DNA of 64,000 nucleotides. Origin: JAGWBD01 sp965220615. GTDB lineage: Bacteria > Chloroflexota > Anaerolineae > Aggregatilineales > Phototrophicaceae. Both the position numbers and the translations under genes were made by a program. Of this stretch, positions 43,868 to 53,519 are shown one piece after another. The notes below the pieces were generated by a model. It ran no database searches and was not told the DNA's origin. It worked only from the letters and a program-made list of their open reading frames with translations. Position 1 is the stretch's first letter. Each line of letters opens with the position of its first letter. The stretch covers positions 623,256 to 687,255 of the forward strand of contig CBDCQL010000001.1 of NCBI GenBank assembly GCA_965220615.1. The letters run 5' to 3'.

Positions 43868-44665
43868 TCAAAGTTCCAGCGTCAATTGCTGCGCATCCAG
43901 TTTACGCAATCTGTCATTGGCGATATGAATGAAGTCCGGGTTCATCTCCATGGCGATGAAGTCACGCCCGGTTTTCCTGCACACCACCGGCCCCGTTCCA
44001 ACACCCGCGAACGGGTCAAGAACCAGATCGCCTGGAGAGGAACTGGCCAGAACTATTCGTTCCAACAGTTTCTCGGGCTTTTGGATGGTATTGAGCGCTT
44101 CCCTGCAAGCCAGCTCCCTTGACTTGTAGGTAAGTTGCTTGATATCGCCCCAGACATCACCGGGGTTTTTTCCCTTGTCATTAAATTTCGTCCCGGGGTA
44201 CTTTCCGTTTTTTACTGACGGGACACTTTCGCAGCGAAGGCGATGCTCCAACTCAACCAGTTGGGGTACCCTGATGCTATCCAGATTGAAACGACGCGCT
44301 CTTTTTCCTTTAATGAAGTAGCAGATGATGTCATGGTTGTTTGTGTAGGAAATCCTGCCCTGGGCCAGTCTGCTGGGTTGATACCAGACTATTCTGGACT
44401 TCAGATTCAAATGCGGGCGGTAATCGATAAAGTCAATGCAGTCAGGTTTCCCAAAAAGATAGAGTGCGCCCCCATCTTTTAGTTTCAGGGCAAAACGTCT
44501 TATCAGGTTAAGGTTGTATTCCTGAATGCAGCCGATTCTGTCCCACTCATTGCTGGTCGTACCATAAGGGCCGTCACAGACAACGAGATCGATTGAATTG
44601 TCTTCAATCTCTTCCAGAAGTTCCAGTGTGTCACCACGATGGATTTGGTTCTTTTTGAGCGGCAT
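43868..44665 (-). CDS. DNA N4/N6 amino-methyltransferase of RM pair
   Basis: A 265-residue beta-class methyltransferase. It begins HRGDTLELLEEIEDNSIDLV, then motif IV VCDGPYGTTSN (a DPPY-like D-G-P-Y). Motif I follows in the C-terminal half: DPFAGVGTGPVV, with the SAM-acid loop in FIAMEMNPD. It protects host DNA from the adjacent nuclease. It is less GC-rich than flanking metabolic genes and transcribed opposite to the sulfatase. Confidence 0.85.
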   Translation of the reverse strand: MPLKKNQIHRGDTLELLEEIEDNSIDLVVCDGPYGTTSNEWDRIGCIQEYNLNLIRRFALKLKDGGALYLFGKPDCIDFIDYRPHLNLKSRIVWYQPSRLAQGRISYTNNHDIICYFIKGKRARRFNLDSIRVPQLVELEHRLRCESVPSVKNGKYPGTKFNDKGKNPGDVWGDIKQLTYKSRELACREALNTIQKPEKLLERIVLASSSPGDLVLDPFAGVGTGPVVCRKTGRDFIAMEMNPDFIHIANDRLRKLDAQQLTLEL

Positions 44666-44795
44666 CAGCGAGTCCCGTTACGGAGTAATGGCAAACAATG
44701 ATGCAATCTTACCCTCCCAAAAAAATTCTGCTGGCGATCAGGTGTCGCCAGCAGAAGTGAGAGATTCAGACTGAGATTGTTGCCAAATTGATACC

Positions 44796-45830
44796 TCAGG
44801 CCTCGCCGAGGGCCTCCAGCGCGCGCTGCGCCTGTGCCTCGTCCTTCGTGATGCGCACCACGCGCCGCAGATGCAACTGCGCGTGTTCGTTGCCGTTGCG
44901 CGCCATCTCCAGCGCCTGTTCGAAGCCGCGCAGGTTGTAGCTGGGGTCGCCGGCCCGGACCGGGAATTCGTAGCCCTCCCAGTAGTACTTGAGATCGTCG
45001 CTCTGCCAGTCCGCGTAGATCTCCTCCCAGGTGATGGGCGGGTCCACGTGCTCGGTCAGATGCGGCGTCAACATGCCCTCGCTAACCGGGTTGCCGATGG
45101 CGAAGTAGCGGTTGTCGAGCGAGATGCGCATGCGGTTGTCGGTGACGTTGGGCAGGGCGCGGTGGATCATCAGGGCTTCGAAGATCAGCGTGTCGCCGGG
45201 TTCGTAGTCGATGGTGTGCCAGGCGCCGTCAAAGCTGTCCACCTCGACGTTGAGCCCGCCCGCGCCGAGGGAGAAGTGGTGGTCGAGTACGCGGTTGACC
45301 TTGTGCGAGCCGGGCAGCACGGCCAGGCCGCCCAGTTCGGCCGGGCAGTCGCCGACGGGCGCCCAGGCGGTCCAGGTATCGAAGCTGCCCTGGAAGTGGA
45401 CGTAGTCCTGATGGGTGGGCGTGGTGTGCTCGGTGTATTGCGGGAACCAGAGACGCGCGATCTTCTGCGGATGCGGCAGCACCGGCTTGCCGGCGATGCG
45501 CGCGATCATGTCCACGATCTCCGGCAGATGCGCGGAACGATGGAAGGACTCGAGGGCGTAGACCTTGTGGTAGACGTCGGTGTAGCCCTCGTCACCCTCG
45601 GTGCAGACGCGGTCCACGTCGGCGATGCCGTCCATCGGGTCTGTGCCGGGCAGCAACCAGCCGCCTTCCTGCAGCACCGTGTTGATGTCGAGCCGCAACT
45701 CCATCATCTTGTCCGGGTCCTGCAGCTTCCTGAAGAACAGGTAGCCTTCGTCAGCCAGCCGCCGCTGTAACTCGTCCCCGTCATTCATCGCGTCGTTGGA
45801 GACGCGCAGTTCTTTCAGTTCGCTGTCCAT
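44796..45830 (-). CDS. Phytanoyl-CoA dioxygenase (PhyH) family protein
   Basis: A 344-residue Fe(II)/2-oxoglutarate oxygenase of the PhyH group, which hydroxylates diverse small substrates. The iron triad is seen as H-x-D in PTHQDYVHFQG and the distal His in IHRALPNV, with the 2OG-binding Arg in RMRISLDNRYF. ATG 45830 is chosen because GGAG lies 8 nt upstream; an upstream ATG at 45857 lacks one. A TATACT-like -10 on the minus strand lies near 45872-45877. It is divergent from the ADP-ribosylglycohydrolase. PhyH genes are abundant in sponge-associated bacteria, but the substrate here is unknown. Confidence 0.85.
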   Translation of the reverse strand: MDSELKELRVSNDAMNDGDELQRRLADEGYLFFRKLQDPDKMMELRLDINTVLQEGGWLLPGTDPMDGIADVDRVCTEGDEGYTDVYHKVYALESFHRSAHLPEIVDMIARIAGKPVLPHPQKIARLWFPQYTEHTTPTHQDYVHFQGSFDTWTAWAPVGDCPAELGGLAVLPGSHKVNRVLDHHFSLGAGGLNVEVDSFDGAWHTIDYEPGDTLIFEALMIHRALPNVTDNRMRISLDNRYFAIGNPVSEGMLTPHLTEHVDPPITWEEIYADWQSDDLKYYWEGYEFPVRAGDPSYNLRGFEQALEMARNGNEHAQLHLRRVVRITKDEAQAQRALEALGEA

Positions 45831-45912
45831 TTGTTTTGCTCCATCAATAATAGCCATTCGCGGCGCGCGAAAGTATAACACAGGTCTGCCTGATGCCACG
45901 AAAGGAATTGGT

Positions 45913-47052
45913 ATGAACCCGTCTGACAACAGCGTCCTGCTGGACAAGGTGCGCGGCTGCCTTTACGGTGGCGCGATCGGCGATGCCCTCGGCGCGCCCG
46001 TCGAGGGGTACACGCCCGAAAGGATTAACGAACTCTACGGTGTGATCACCGACTTCGTCCCGACCCTCGACGACAGCCCCAGGCGCCGCCATCGCAGGGA
46101 AGGGCGCTACACTGACGACACGCACATGGTACAGGCACTGAGCCAGGCCTACATCGATGAAAACGGGCACCTCGACGCCCACAGCTTCGCCCGCCGCATC
46201 GTGCCGCTGATTCTGCAGCCGCGCTGGATCCCCGACCTCGAACGCGAGATGCCCATCGTGGAGCGTCTCTTCTACCCCGAGAAGTGGCTCTACATTCGCA
46301 ACGGCCTGGCCAACGCCGACCCGCGCAGCGCCGGTGTGGGCAACATGGTCAACTGCGGCGCGGCGATGTACGCGGCGCCGATCGGCATCGTCAACGCCGG
46401 CGATCCCGTCAGCGCCTACCACGAGGCGGTCGACGTGCTCAGCGCGCACCAGTACAGTTACGGTCTGGAGGCCGCGGCGGTGATCGCGACGGCCGTGGCC
46501 GAGGCCTTCCGGCCCGGCGCCAGCGTCGACAGCATCATCGACGTGGTGCTGTCGCTGGCCAAGGACGGCACGCGCAAGGCCATTGAGGCCGTCGTGGAGT
46601 GCGCGCGGGGTTACGACAACTGGTTCGAGGCCATCGGTCCGCTGCGCGACGCCATGCGCCCCTGGGACGGCGCGCCGGATATCCTGGGCGACCGCGGAAA
46701 GGGCAACAACGACAACACGCCCAGCCGCGAGCACAGCATCGAGGAAGCGCCGATCGCGCTGGCTTTCCTCGTGGTCGCGAAGGGTGACTTCGCGGGCAGC
46801 ATCTGCGGCGGCACCAACTACGGCCGCGACAACGACTCGATCGCGGGCAAGGCCGGCGCGATCGCCGGTGCGCTGCACGGCGCCTCGGCCATTCGCCAGG
46901 ACTGGATCAAGCAGGTCCGCAGCGCCAACGACATCGACCTGGACCCCATGGCGCGGGATCTGACGGCGCTGGTCTGCAAGTTGCAGCGGGAACAGCTGGC
47001 GGCGGCGCAGGATCGCGCGGCGGACTTCTCGAAGCTACTGGCCGCGCGCTGA
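45913..47052 (+). CDS. ADP-ribosylglycohydrolase family protein
   Basis: A 379-residue all-helical DraG/ARH-fold enzyme that removes ADP-ribose from proteins or related N-/O-glycosides. Metal-site motifs are present: GAIGDALGAPVEG, YTDDTHM (first Asp pair) and the C-terminal GGTNYGRDNDSIAGKAGAI with the D-x-D pair. ATG 45913 has AAAGGA upstream. The upstream in-frame region overlaps the divergent PhyH gene and is not conserved. The paired opposite orientation shares one promoter region (45831-45912). Confidence 0.87.
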   Translation: MNPSDNSVLLDKVRGCLYGGAIGDALGAPVEGYTPERINELYGVITDFVPTLDDSPRRRHRREGRYTDDTHMVQALSQAYIDENGHLDAHSFARRIVPLILQPRWIPDLEREMPIVERLFYPEKWLYIRNGLANADPRSAGVGNMVNCGAAMYAAPIGIVNAGDPVSAYHEAVDVLSAHQYSYGLEAAAVIATAVAEAFRPGASVDSIIDVVLSLAKDGTRKAIEAVVECARGYDNWFEAIGPLRDAMRPWDGAPDILGDRGKGNNDNTPSREHSIEEAPIALAFLVVAKGDFAGSICGGTNYGRDNDSIAGKAGAIAGALHGASAIRQDWIKQVRSANDIDLDPMARDLTALVCKLQREQLAAAQDRAADFSKLLAAR

Positions 47053-47056
47053 GGGT

Positions 47057-47869
47057 TCAGGTCGCCGGGGAAGCGGGCCGCAATTCCAGCAGGGTGACCT
47101 CCGGGCGGCAGTTGAAGCGGAACCAGGGGCGGATCATCCCCAGGCCGCGGTTGGTGTAGATGGGCATACTGCCGGCGCGCGCCAGGCCGCCCGTGTAGTG
47201 CTGGCCCCAGGCGGGCAGAATCAAGGGCCGCTCCAGCAGCGGCGGGCGCACCTGGCCACCATGCGTGTGCCCCGAAAGCTGCAGCGCAAAACGTTCCGTC
47301 GGGCCCGCCAGGTCGGCGACGTCCGGCTCGTGCGCCAGCAGGATGGCGGGGCCTGCGGGTGGCAGTCGCTCCAGCAGGGCGTCGAGGTCGTCGTCGCCCC
47401 AGGCCTGGTCGCCGAGGCCGGCGACATGCAGTTGTGCGTCGCCGCGCTGCAGCGTGTGCACCTCGTTGCGCAGAACGCGGACGCCGTTGGCCGTCAGCGC
47501 CTGGCAGACCCGCTCCACGCCGCGGCGGTGGTCGTGGTTGCCCGGCACGGCGAGGACCGGCGCCTGCAATGTGCGCAGCGTGGCCAGCAATTCTTCGGTC
47601 CCCTGGCGCGCCGTCTCCTCAACGAAGTCGCCACTGATGAGCACCAGGTCCGGCTGCAGGGCGTTGACGCGCGCCAGCCAGGCCTCCATACGCGCCGGTC
47701 GCAGCCAGCCCCCCAGATGCAGGTCGCTGATCTGCGCGATGCGCAAGCCGTCCAGGGCCTGCGGAAGTTGCGGCAGGTGCAACGAAACGCGCTTCACCTG
47801 CAGCCAGCGCGGTTCCACGAAGCGCGCGTAGAGGAACAGGCCGGTCAGCAGCAGGATGAGCACGCTCAT
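47057..47869 (-). CDS. Membrane-anchored calcineurin-like metallophosphoesterase
   Basis: A 270-residue phosphoesterase. It has an N-terminal helix (MSVLILLLTGLFLYARFVEP) and then the YkuE/LpxH-type metal motifs ISDLHLGG, SGDFVEE, GNHDH, and LSGHTHGGQVRPP near the end. The start at ATG 47869 gives the usual N-terminal anchor; the longer upstream frame is a shadow of the RNA-ligase gene. It overlaps that gene by 4 nt. Family members hydrolyse UDP-diacylglucosamine or other phosphoesters at the membrane. Confidence 0.88.
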   Translation of the reverse strand: MSVLILLLTGLFLYARFVEPRWLQVKRVSLHLPQLPQALDGLRIAQISDLHLGGWLRPARMEAWLARVNALQPDLVLISGDFVEETARQGTEELLATLRTLQAPVLAVPGNHDHRRGVERVCQALTANGVRVLRNEVHTLQRGDAQLHVAGLGDQAWGDDDLDALLERLPPAGPAILLAHEPDVADLAGPTERFALQLSGHTHGGQVRPPLLERPLILPAWGQHYTGGLARAGSMPIYTNRGLGMIRPWFRFNCRPEVTLLELRPASPAT

Positions 47870-48372
47870 GCCTCCACCTTCGCGCGCAGGGGGTAGCGCT
47901 GCAGGATGCGGTAGCGGGCGCCGGCGGGCGTGAGTTGACTGGCGTAGAGGCAGAACTCGTCGACAGTGACGGGCGAGGAGCGCAGCGAGCGCTGGGTCTG
48001 CAGCCATGCCTTGAGCCTGGCCGGGGGCCGTTGCGCGCGGAAGCGACCCAGGGTGACGTGCGGGCGGAAGGGTCGCCGTTCCGGCCCGAGGCCGCAGCTG
48101 CCAAGGGCCTGCGTCACGCATCCGTGCAGGTCGTCGAGTGCCTTGTTGCGTCGCAGGCCTGCCCAAAGTACGCTGTTCCATCGGCCGCTGCCCTGCAGCG
48201 CCAGTGAGACGGGCGCGGCCTCTACCCTTGCCAGCGCTTCGCCGATCGTCTGCATCTGGTCGCTGTCGCCGATGAAGTAGAGGGTGACGTGCAGTTGTGG
48301 CGGCGGGACGCGGCGCAGGCCCGGCAGGTCCAGCGGCAGGCCGGCGAGGCGCTGCCGCAGCGCCGGCGGCAA
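47866..48372 (-). CDS. thpR: RNA 2',3'-cyclic phosphodiesterase (2'-5' RNA ligase family)
   Basis: The 2H-phosphoesterase with both catalytic HxT motifs: LHVTLYF and PHVTLGRF. TTG 48372 is the only standard start in this frame, yet the conserved first strand, LRLFVALELPP, lies upstream of it and is still encoded (up to ~48420). The true start may be a CTG at 48417 or 48426, or the original start was lost when the restriction gene was placed next to it. The usual length is ~180; here it is 168 from the TTG. Confidence 0.85.
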   Translation of the reverse strand: MPPALRQRLAGLPLDLPGLRRVPPPQLHVTLYFIGDSDQMQTIGEALARVEAAPVSLALQGSGRWNSVLWAGLRRNKALDDLHGCVTQALGSCGLGPERRPFRPHVTLGRFRAQRPPARLKAWLQTQRSLRSSPVTVDEFCLYASQLTPAGARYRILQRYPLRAKVEA

Positions 48373-48422
48373 CTCCAGCGCGACGAAGAGGCGGAGGGAG
48401 GCTTGCGATCCTGACAGGTTGC

Positions 48423-49034
48423 TCAGGGTGCGATCCCCATCAGTACCAGCGGGACTGCCGGAACTCCCCGACCCTGCCGCAGCACGTTGAGCAGGTCCCG
48501 TTCGTAGTAGGGTACGCCTGAAGACATCTCCTGCTCCAGTTCCTTCATCGGGAGGATTTCAATCCCGACGTCAATGATGTCCGAGACATAGAAGCTGAGA
48601 TGCTTGACGAACAGATCATGGGCAACGAAGGCGTACTTGCCAAACTGGACTTCAACAGCGACCCGTTCCTTCACGAAGTCCGTCTGGTTGTATGTCATGA
48701 TCGGCGTGTGACCGGCACTCTCAATCGCCAGCTTCTGCTCTTCCTCCGGCAGCCCGTAAATGCTGCGCATGAGTCTTTCGTCAGCCGACAGCCAGAAGGT
48801 TCTACGACGCTCGCTCCAGCCACGCGCCTTGAGGCCATCACGGAAAGCCCGGTTCATGTCGATTGGGGAATAAAGCAGCCTGCCCGACCGGGTTTTCTCT
48901 CTTGAAAGCTTGGTACGACAGGCCGAAGCATCAACGCCGGCGATTACGTCCTGCACTTCCTGCCACAATTGCCTGCGGTGTACGAGCAGGTACTCCTCAC
49001 CGTTCAGGTGAGAGTAGCGAGCCCTGATTTGCAT
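48423..49034 (-). CDS. BglII-like type II restriction endonuclease
   Basis: A 203-residue nuclease. The catalytic spacing matches BglII (D84...E93-V-Q95): D119 in QTDFVKE, nine residues later E128-V-Q130 in VEVQFGKY. The unusual Gln in place of Lys in the ExK motif is a hallmark of BglII. Length is close to BglII (~223). Its ATG overlaps the stop of the methyltransferase at 49034. The target may be AGATCT or a relative, by inference only. Confidence 0.8.
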   Translation of the reverse strand: MQIRARYSHLNGEEYLLVHRRQLWQEVQDVIAGVDASACRTKLSREKTRSGRLLYSPIDMNRAFRDGLKARGWSERRRTFWLSADERLMRSIYGLPEEEQKLAIESAGHTPIMTYNQTDFVKERVAVEVQFGKYAFVAHDLFVKHLSFYVSDIIDVGIEILPMKELEQEMSSGVPYYERDLLNVLRQGRGVPAVPLVLMGIAP

Positions 49035-49960
49035 CAGTGTCCGCCGTTGGGTTGCGCGGGGTCGTAGACGGGCTTGCCCATCGGTCGCGTACGCAAGGTT
49101 CCGGCGCGGAGCTGCCGCACACGTTCACGCGCGATCTCCACGTAATCGGCGACGATGTCACAGCCCCAGGCCATGCGTCCGTGCATCAGGGCAGCGATTA
49201 CTGTGGATCCGACGCCCATGTAGGGGTCGAGAACTGCATCCCCTTCGTCCGTCATGGAGAGTACCAGACGCTCCACGAGTTCAACCGGGAACTGGCAGGG
49301 GTGAATGGTCTTCTCGACGTGGTTGCTCTTGACGTTCGGGAATTCCCAGACGTCGCTCGGGTTTTTGCCCTTCGGGTTCCCGGAGAGTTGACCGATCTTC
49401 GGCCCCTTGAAATGCCGCTTTTGGGGGTATTTCGACGGGACCCGGATCGGGTCCAGATTCCAGGTGTAGTCGTCGCCCTTCGTCCACCAGTTGATGGTTT
49501 CGTAACGGCCGGACAGGCGTTTGGAGGAGTGCAGGCCGTGTCCAAAGTGCCAGACAATGCGGTTGCGCAGGCGTAGCCCGGCGTTGCGAAACAGGGGGTA
49601 GAGGACTGCATCCAGCGGGACGATTTCCCCGTTGTTGACGTAGTTGCCAACCTGCCAGCAGATGGACCCCTTGGGATGCAGGAGGCGCACGCACTCGCGA
49701 ATCACGCGTTCCTGGGCTTTCAGATACGCATCCAGCGGGCTGCGTGTCTCGTATTCCTTGCCAAGGTTGTAAGGCGGGGAGGTGACGATCAGCTTGAACA
49801 TGCCGTCGGGCAGGCCACGCATGAATACCAGGTTGTCCTCACAGGCCAGGACCGCTTGCCCTATAGTGACGGCCCCTTCAGGCGCGGTTTCAGGCGTACC
49901 CGGGTCCGTTTCATCCCTGAAAAGCTGCAATGTGGCCAGGTTGTCTGCCTTGCGACTCAT
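49034..49960 (-). CDS. Beta-class N4-cytosine-type DNA methyltransferase of BglII-like RM pair
   Basis: A 309-residue methyltransferase. Motif IV is TSPPYNLG, the SPPY form favoured by N4-cytosine enzymes, and comes before motif I DPYMGVGSTVIAA. ATG 49960 is chosen; a TTG at 49972 is also open. It ends one base into the nuclease ATG, so both are translated together. Pairing SPPY methylase with a BglII-like nuclease agrees with the known BglII system. Confidence 0.88.
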   Translation of the reverse strand: MSRKADNLATLQLFRDETDPGTPETAPEGAVTIGQAVLACEDNLVFMRGLPDGMFKLIVTSPPYNLGKEYETRSPLDAYLKAQERVIRECVRLLHPKGSICWQVGNYVNNGEIVPLDAVLYPLFRNAGLRLRNRIVWHFGHGLHSSKRLSGRYETINWWTKGDDYTWNLDPIRVPSKYPQKRHFKGPKIGQLSGNPKGKNPSDVWEFPNVKSNHVEKTIHPCQFPVELVERLVLSMTDEGDAVLDPYMGVGSTVIAALMHGRMAWGCDIVADYVEIARERVRQLRAGTLRTRPMGKPVYDPAQPNGGH

Positions 49961-50029
49961 GCCGGTTATCAAGTCTCTGCAACGTCAGGGGTCAGTCTAA
50001 CACGACCGGTTCCCCGTTTGAAATCCATC

Positions 50030-53000
50030 TCACTCCGGCAGGACCTCGCGCGGCTTGCTGCCGTCCTGGGCCGGGCCGATGACGCCCTCGTCCTCCATCA
50101 TGTCGATCAGGCGCGCGGCGCGAGTGTAGCCGATGCGCATGCGCCGCTGCAGCAGCGAGACCGAGGCCTTGTTCAGGCGTCGCACCATCTCCACCGCCTG
50201 CTCGTATAGTTCGTCGCGTTCGTCGGTGACGCGTTCGTGCAGTTCGACGCCCTTTTCCTCATTCCAGGCGCTGAAATCGGGGAATGCCAGGTGGGCCTGC
50301 TGCGAGGCCGCCGCTCTCGCCCCGGCGTCCGGCGCCGGTGAAGGCAGGGGCGGCATGTCCGCCAGGGGCGATTCCGCAGGCGCGTCGTCGTCGCCCGAGT
50401 CCTCGTCCGGCAGCGGCGCCGCGGCGGGCTCGTCCAGCGCCTGACGCTTCCAGTAGCCGGTGACGTTGTCGACTTCTTCCGGCGAGACCAGCACGCCCTG
50501 CAGCCTGGCGGCGGCCGGTGCACTGCCGCTGAGATAGAGCATGTCGCCCTTGCCCAGCAGACGCTCGGCGCCCGGCTGGTCGAGGATGACGCGACTGTCC
50601 ACGCCGCCGGCCACGGCGAAGGCGATGCGCGCCGGGAAGTTGGCCTTGATCAGGCCGGTGACGACGTCCACCGAGGGGCGCTGGGTGGCGATGACGAGGT
50701 GGATGCCGGTGGCGCGCGCGAGGGCCGCGATGCGCGTGATGACGCGCTCGGTCTCGTCCGGCGCCAGCATCATCAGGTCCGCCAGTTCGTCGATGACGAC
50801 GACGATGTAGGGCATGCGCTCCAGGTCGCCGTTGAGGTGGCGGTTGTAGTCTTCGATATTGCGCGCGCCGGCCTCGCTGAAACGACGATAGCGCTCGTCC
50901 ATTTCGCGCGTGACCCACTTGAGCACGCCCAGGGTGCGCTCGAGGTCGACGACTACCGGCGCCACCAGATGCGGCACGCCGTTGTAGCTGGTCAGTTCCA
51001 CGCGCTTGGGGTCGACCATGATGAAGCGCAGCCTGTCGGGCGTGTTGTTGACCAGCAGGCTGACGATGATGGCGTTGACCAGCACGGACTTGCCGGAGCC
51101 GGTGGTGCCGGCGATGAGCAAATGCGGCATGCTGGCCAGGTCCGCCGCGACGGGCGTGCCGTCCACGCTCTGGCCGAGGCCGATGGCCAGCGCGGCCTCT
51201 TCCTGAAGCTCGCGGAAGGGTTCGGATTCCATCACGTCGCGCAGGCTGACGACGGCGGCCTGGGCGTTGGGTACCTCGATGCCGACATAGCCCTTGCCCG
51301 GCACCGGCGCCTCAATGCGGATCGTCTTCGCGCCCAGCGCCAGCTGCAGGTCCTTGTCCAGCTGGGCGATGGCGCCGACCTTGACGCGGGTCTTCTTGCC
51401 GGCGCGCGTCAGCAGATAGTCTGGCTCGACGCCGAACTGGGTGATGACCGGGCCGGTGTTGACTTCCACGACGCGGCCGGGCGAACCGAAGCTTTGCAGG
51501 GTCTCCTCAATGGTGCGCGCGCGGCCCAGCAGAATCTCGCGGTCCAGGTCGGATTCGGAACCGACATTGAGCAGGCTGCGCAGGTCCGGCAGTTGCCAGT
51601 CGTGCTTCCGGCGGCGCGGCGCGGCGGCCAGGGTGGGGCGCATCGAGGTTGGCGAGGGCGGAATCCGCGGCGGCGTTTCCTCCACGGCCGCTGATGGCGT
51701 GGCCTCCGCCGCAACGGGTTGTTGCCTCGCGGGTGGCAGCGATTCATCCTCCTCATCCGTCGGCGCAGTGACGGGCCCCGCTGTCAGCGTTTCTGGCGTC
51801 GCAGCCGGGAAGTCAGTATGAAGGGGCGGCCCGGGCCCGGCCGGCATGGGCGCAGGCGGCGCTTCCGTGTAGGGCGACGCCGGCGCGGAGGATGGCATGT
51901 CACCCTGTGGCGGCGCCATGTTCTCCCTGTCGGCAGCCGGCGCGGGTGAGGCCGGGCTGTCGGGAAGTCGGGCGGGCTCGCCGGCGCCCCTGCGCGCGGC
52001 AACGACCGCCGCAATCCCGGCACGCAGCCGCGGTGTCAGGGTGCGCAGTCCCGACCGGACGGAGGTGCCCGATTCCTGCTCGCTCACCACGGCCTTTACG
52101 GTGCGGCCGCCCATCGTAATCGGGATCGAACGCGGTCCCTCATCCTCTGCGACGGCGCTGGTTGCCCTTGCCTGAAGGGCCGCCGCGCGGGCTATTTGTC
52201 GCTGCTCCTCCCGCTGCCGCGCGCGGCGCTCGCGGACCTTCTTCAGGCGCCGCCAGCCGCGGCTGGCCAGGGCGGCAAGGTCCGCCACCGAGATTCGCAG
52301 GGCGAACATGGCGCCGATCAGCAGCAGGCCCGTCGTGCTGACCAGCATGCCGACCTCGCCGAGGCCGGTGACCAGCAGATAGTAGAGTTCCGCGCCGGCA
52401 TAACCGCCGCCGCGGCCCGCGTTCCACGAGAGCTCCAGTTGCAGGCGCAGGCGCACGGGATCGGAGAGGTCGATGGTGGAGTAGCCCGGGTTGAAGCTGT
52501 CCACAAACTGGAAAAGAAGCAGCAGACCGACAAAAAACAGGGCCCCGCCAGCCACGCGCAGGGGATTGACGACCGGGGCCTCGCTGCCGAAGTGACGGAC
52601 GATCAGCCAGGCGCCGATGGCGAAGAACAGCAGGGGCACGGCGAGCGCGCCCCAGCCGAAGAAGTTGCCGAGGAAGGTGTTGACGACCTGGGTCAACTGG
52701 CCGCGGATGGTGGAGAGGCTGCTGAGGAAAAGCGCCAGCGAGGCCAGCACCAGCAAGACGCCGAGAATGTCCAGCTTGTTGTCCAGCGTCAGGCCGCTGC
52801 CGCCGAGTCGGGGCGCCTTGCTGTTGTTGCGGCGCCGCTTGCGCGAGCCGCCGGCCGGCCGCGCCGGCTCCTGTTCCCGGCGGCCGGGCAGGGGCAGACG
52901 CCAGGCGCCGCGAGCGCGACCCGCCAGATCGCCCAGGAGGTCGGGCGCGCCGACCTCGGGCAGACGGGCGCGCAGGGCCTGCAGGGGGCCTGGCCGCGGC

Positions 53001-53484
53001 GCCGCGGGCTGCGAACCCTGTTGCCGGCCGCGGCGCAGCAGGCGGGCGAGACGGCCCGGCGGATCCGCGTCAGGCGTCGGCGCCGTTTGCGGCGGAGAGA
53101 CGTCGCGCAGGGGTTCACCCGGTCGACTGTGTACGATGCGGGGCTGGTACTCCGACTCACTGGCCGCGGGCCAGTCCTGTGGCGGAGGTGACGAACTGGC
53201 GGGTGTACGCCTTGCCCTGCGCGGCGGCGAACCCGCGGGCGGCCCCGACGAGAATTGCGCAGCGGGCCCGGGAGGCGGCCCACCCTGCGGCCGACGGGGC
53301 ACGGGGCGAGGCGGCCGCGCCGGCGGTCGGGCGGCGGGCTGGCGTGACGAGGTCTGCAGCGGCCTTACCGGAGTCGGCGGCGCTGGCCGTTCCCCCTTCC
53401 CCCTCGTCCTGTCCCGTCGTCATCGGGGATCTGGTCACGGATGTCGTCGTCGTCGTAATATTCGATTTCGTCGTTGTCGACCAT
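50030..53484 (-). CDS. ftsK: FtsK/SpoIIIE DNA translocase, N-terminal frame slip
   Basis: A hexameric DNA pump for chromosome segregation at division. An open frame of 1,090 residues runs from GTG 53302. A better start is ATG 53484 (MVDNDEIEYYDDDDIRD), joined by one missing base in the two C5 runs at 53392-53403. This gives 1,151 residues in one frame. Layout: acidic then Pro/Arg-rich linker, four N-terminal helices (e.g. ILGVLLVLASLALFLSS), another Pro-rich linker, motor with Walker A TTGSGKS and Walker B VVVIDELADLMM, and a C-terminal gamma winged helix ending in IGYTRAARLIDMMEDEGVIG. It is alone between divergent units. Confidence 0.92.
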
Positions 53485-53519
53485 GGCAGCACCCGCAGCT
53501 TCCCATGCGAGTGAAGGAA

